NCBI RefSeq assembly: GCF_900115435.1
Contig: NZ_FOWK01000005.1
Coordinates: 124,001 to 188,000, forward strand
Source: Prevotella sp. tf2-5
Lineage (GTDB): Bacteria > Bacteroidota > Bacteroidia > Bacteroidales > Bacteroidaceae
Reading direction: 5' to 3'
DNA length: 64,000 nt
Positions 61,120-64,000 of this stretch are shown here, piece by piece; position 1 is the first letter of the stretch, and each line of letters begins with the position of its first letter. The translations under genes were made by a program, and so were the position numbers. Below the pieces are notes generated by a model, which saw nothing but the letters and a program-made list of their open reading frames with translations, was not told where the DNA came from and did no database searches.

Positions 61120-64000
61120 TTACTTTATAATTACTTTTCTTCCGTTATTAATATATAAGCCGCTCTTGCTTGGCTTTCCGCTAAGACGAACACCGTCTAT
61201 TGTGTACCATCCGTCAAATGTAACGTCACCTGTCTTGGTGTCAATCTCACCGATACTGGTAGTCTCCCCATTGGCTCCTACAAGTTTGACAGTGATGCGC
61301 TGTGGCAGTTCTACTTCGTTAGAGGCAGAGCGAGTCATTCTTCGGGCAGAGGCAGAATTAGGTTCCTGCTCTGAGTCCTCAGGCTTAACCCACTCTAAAT
61401 AGCATGACGTAGGACGAATCTTTGCGCCGCTCTTCACTCTCACGAAGTCGCCGGCCACGACGAGTTGTTCGTCCACCTCCTTGGTCGCTCCTGCGAAGCC
61501 GTACACCTTGCCGATTTCTTCGGAGTTCTCGCTGTCGCTCCAGTAGCGAGGCTGGTAGGTGCCTTTGAAATTCCATTTGTTCCACGAATATGTGCCATCA
61601 CTGCCGTCGTACTCGGTCTGCTTGTTACCGCGTTCGTAACCCTCAGTGAAGATATCGAAGCCTTGGTAGTAGTCGTCCCCATTAGTGAAGTAGAGGTATT
61701 TAGCGTCCTCACCAGGCATGAAGAGATACGGCGTGTTGGCCTTCATCGTGGTCTCAGTCGTTTCGTTAGAGCCTTCCACGCCCACTTCCTTCATCACGGC
61801 AATCCACATGTTAAACGGCACTTCCTCAATGCCTGCGAACTCGTAGAACTTTCCCTCCGAAATGTTGTCATATTCACCCCGCCTGATATCGTTCTTCGTG
61901 AAGTCGAACGGCAGCATGATGGTCACGGCCTTGTCTCTGGTGAACGGACGGTTGTAACGCAGGTAATTTGTCCTCTGTTTCGTCTTGACATCCTTGATGC
62001 CGAGCGGCATGTCATCGTACTCGATGATGTAGCTCTTCTCCCCGCTGTAGCTGTACGTCTCCACTAGGTCACCGTATGTCGGCGTATAGTACTTGCCGTC
62101 GAAGACCATGGTGTGGCCATAGACCTTCAGGAAGCCGTGGTCGGTCGGGGTGCCAAAGTGGGCGAAATTGTCGGGAGCGTCGGCCGATTCCACAGCGGGC
62201 GAGCCTTGCTTCAGGAAGTGCGTGGCGACGAAGAAGCAGTTTTTCAGCGTGCCCTCGCCTTGGTTGTTGCTGCGGTGGAAGAACGTGCTGTTCTTGTTGT
62301 TGTCATATCCCCACAGCAGTTCGCACTTGTTGCCATTGTTGTCGTACTGGCCTTCGATGAAGAGGCAGTCTTCCAGTATGGCATATCCGTACTGTGACAT
62401 GGCACCGATGAATCCGCCGCAGCCATAAGTCTGGTTCCAGGTGTTCGGGTTGTAGATGAGTCCGTCGAACACGCAGCCCGTAATGTGGCATTGGTTGTAA
62501 TGCGAACTCAGGAGACCCACGAAGCCGCCGATTCCGACGTTCGCGCTGAGGGTATTGCTGTCGAAGGTGGTGCTGATTTGGGTGCTCACGTGGCAGTCGC
62601 GGATGGTGAGGTTGCCGTTAGCACTGCCCACCAGACCGCCCAAGTAGGAATTGGTGCCGCCCTCAATCAGTCCCGTCACGTGGAGGTTACTGATGGTGGC
62701 GCCGTCGGTGTTCTGGAAGGGAGCGGTGTACATGGCATCGGCAGTGCGGTTGAACGTCAGCGTGTTGCCCTTGCCGTCGAACGTTCCTTTGAACGGATGC
62801 ACCATGCCCGCCATCGTTGTCACGCTGATGTTGGCGGCGAGTTCTACGGTCTTTCCGCTAAAGCCGTCGAGATTGGCATCATACTGTATGCGCTGACAGA
62901 AGTAGTTCCAGCCGTCGGCGTTCTTGATGGTGTAGGTGTCGCCGTCCTGCGCGAAGTTGTCGGCATTCATCGGGAACGTGAACGTGGCACCGAGGGTGAC
63001 GTTCTCATTGGGCATGGCGAACGTGTAGGTGTTGTCGCCGTTGTCGGTGATGCCGCTGCCGATGCTCAGGCTTGTGTTGTCGCCCGTCACGGTCAGCGTC
63101 GTCAGGCTCTCGCCCATCTTCGGTGTGAAGGTGACGGTGATGTTTTCGCCCGCCATGGCTCCTGTCTTGTTAACGCTGAACTGCGGGTAGTCGTTGGTAA
63201 TATAGTGTCCCTCAATGACGCTGAAATTCGTGGTCAGCACATAGTTCGTGCTGTTGATTCTGACGGTGGCGCGGGCAGTGTAGTTGCCTGCGACATAAGG
63301 TGCGGACGTTGTCCAACTGCTGCTGCCTTGCGGAGCGTATTCGACGGTACATGTGGCTCCGAGTTGCGTGTCCTCGTTGAAGTCGCTTACCGCCGGGGTA
63401 ATCGTTGCGTAAACGGGACGAGATGGTTCGGCCATGCCGTCGGCGGCGTTAAGCGTTAGCGTGAAATGATGACTGGCACCGTACAGGGCCACATGGTCGG
63501 CATCGGTGCTGGTGCAGGTGGCAGTCAGCATGCTACCGCTGGCAGTGATAGATGATGAAGTGAACGTATGCCCGAGGTCAGCCTTCTGCTCCTTCACCAA
63601 GGTCACCTTGATGCTGCCATTATTCATAAAGTCAAAGCGCTGATTGGATACATTTCCTGATGCAGTCTTGACGAAAGTGAACCTCAGATAATTGCTGGTG
63701 TTTACGTCTATTTCGCCCGTGAAGGTGACGCTACTGCCAGATGTGTCATCCGTTGACGCAAAGTAATCACTGTTCCCGTTTTTCAGATTCGCTGTGCCGT
63801 TGCTTACGGAAAGACTCATGCCAGCAGGACTGAAGTTAATGTTATTGATCTCGACCTTAGTCACCTTGCCTGTGAGATACGGGAAGGTTACTTGAAGCTG
63901 GTTTTCAATGGCTTTGTGGAATAAGTAGTACCCGGCACTTCCCCATAGATTCCAACCAGGAGTGCCAGTCCATGTATAGCGCATCGTATTGCCGTTACTG
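61120..64000 (-). CDS. Large secreted surface protein with GLUG repeats, N-terminus beyond the window
   Basis: At least 959 residues; the frame is open to the right edge, so the start is missing. Early parts are beta-rich adhesin-like (FTGEIDVNTSNYLRFTF; ITVTFTPKMGESLTTLTV, with FAMPNENVTLGATF typical of bacterial surface repeats). The central part has GLUG motifs (LGGLVGSANGNLTIRDCHVS, IGGFVGLLSS, CGGFIGAMSQYG). The end, DGWYTIDGVRLSGKPSKSGL then YINNGRKVIIK, is the Prevotella C-terminal element associated with secreted proteins, consistent with type IX or related export. GC-richer than the flanking chromosome. Function probably adhesion or matrix; not assignable more exactly. Confidence 0.8.
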   Translation of the reverse strand, partial: SNGNTMRYTWTGTPGWNLWGSAGYYLFHKAIENQLQVTFPYLTGKVTKVEINNINFSPAGMSLSVSNGTANLKNGNSDYFASTDDTSGSSVTFTGEIDVNTSNYLRFTFVKTASGNVSNQRFDFMNNGSIKVTLVKEQKADLGHTFTSSSITASGSMLTATCTSTDADHVALYGASHHFTLTLNAADGMAEPSRPVYATITPAVSDFNEDTQLGATCTVEYAPQGSSSWTTSAPYVAGNYTARATVRINSTNYVLTTNFSVIEGHYITNDYPQFSVNKTGAMAGENITVTFTPKMGESLTTLTVTGDNTSLSIGSGITDNGDNTYTFAMPNENVTLGATFTFPMNADNFAQDGDTYTIKNADGWNYFCQRIQYDANLDGFSGKTVELAANISVTTMAGMVHPFKGTFDGKGNTLTFNRTADAMYTAPFQNTDGATISNLHVTGLIEGGTNSYLGGLVGSANGNLTIRDCHVSTQISTTFDSNTLSANVGIGGFVGLLSSHYNQCHITGCVFDGLIYNPNTWNQTYGCGGFIGAMSQYGYAILEDCLFIEGQYDNNGNKCELLWGYDNNKNSTFFHRSNNQGEGTLKNCFFVATHFLKQGSPAVESADAPDNFAHFGTPTDHGFLKVYGHTMVFDGKYYTPTYGDLVETYSYSGEKSYIIEYDDMPLGIKDVKTKQRTNYLRYNRPFTRDKAVTIMLPFDFTKNDIRRGEYDNISEGKFYEFAGIEEVPFNMWIAVMKEVGVEGSNETTETTMKANTPYLFMPGEDAKYLYFTNGDDYYQGFDIFTEGYERGNKQTEYDGSDGTYSWNKWNFKGTYQPRYWSDSENSEEIGKVYGFAGATKEVDEQLVVAGDFVRVKSGAKIRPTSCYLEWVKPEDSEQEPNSASARRMTRSASNEVELPQRITVKLVGANGETTSIGEIDTKTGDVTFDGWYTIDGVRLSGKPSKSGLYINNGRKVIIK

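Noticed and set aside
62485..63459. Plus-strand 324-codon frame opposite the GLUG protein
   Set aside because: The minus strand has clear GLUG motifs and a family C-terminus; the plus frame is Ala/Gly/Val-rich and has no family.
1..64000. CRISPR arrays, rRNA genes, phage structural genes
   Set aside because: No regularly spaced repeats, no rRNA-like sequence and no phage-type genes seen on either strand.

Overview
The window looks like a chromosomal segment from a Prevotella-type bacterium (Bacteroidales). The signs are Bacteroidetes promoters (-33 TTTG, 19-20 bp, -7 TAnnTTTG) in front of most transcription units, almost no Shine-Dalgarno sequences, a PorZ homologue (type IX secretion), a TonB-dependent receptor with an OMP beta-barrel, and secreted proteins ending in the GxYI-NGKK type C-terminus common in Prevotella. 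Gene density is high and most of the content is housekeeping.

Layout. 1-12.8 kb: end of a WbqC-like gene, a formate/nitrite-type channel, an EamA exporter, then mnmG, apt (with an apparent frameshift), uvrC, dtd, a small membrane protein, a MazG-like phosphohydrolase and deoC, followed by a polyprenyl synthase (minus strand), polA and a TrmH-family methyltransferase. Two parS-like ParB sites flank apt. 12.78-13.15 kb: a gene-free AT-rich stretch with five DnaA-box matches, which I propose as the chromosomal replication origin or part of it. 13.15-16.7 kb: nadA followed by an AT-rich pair (GT2 glycosyltransferase, polytopic membrane protein) bounded by a 157-bp element with terminal inverted repeats. 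16.9-27 kb: a minus-strand run headed by leuS (leuS, yitT, rdgB, porZ, a membrane protein, a CotH-family protein, a GtrB-like GT2). 27-36 kb: mutS, a Dna2-like helicase-nuclease, a lipoprotein, a repeat-rich and pseudogene-bearing gap, rubredoxin, GT9 and DUF4254. 36-40 kb: pdxB, acpP, fabF, rnc. 40-51.5 kb: cell-envelope and secreted proteins (TonB receptor, DUF4294, a four-gene exported-protein operon with DUF3160 and CapA-like proteins, two divergent carbohydrate-type esterases, a Nudix hydrolase). 51.7-60.3 kb: topA-aroK, speA-argB, an ECF sigma factor with a probable anti-sigma partner, a CPBP protease and ribF. 60.37 kb: a CAU-anticodon tRNA, then repeats and a GC-richer region with a large GLUG-repeat surface protein (open at the right edge) and two very small downstream genes.

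How it fits together. Replication and repair functions (polA, mutS, uvrC, topA, helicase), origin and partition signals, and tRNA-modification or quality-control genes (mnmG, dtd, trmH, leuS) sit together as expected near an origin. The glycan genes and porZ share one transcription unit, which is notable because PorZ of Porphyromonas gingivalis is an attachment-complex protein that recognises anionic lipopolysaccharide. The most unusual observations are the apt frameshift on a canonical A_AAA_AAG slippery heptamer, the oriC/parS signals, a heptanucleotide repeat inside the porZ signal peptide, a cruciform-like repeat with a 38-bp perfect AT palindrome next to gene wreckage, and a 48-residue peptide gene with an LLAGSG motif behind the giant surface protein.
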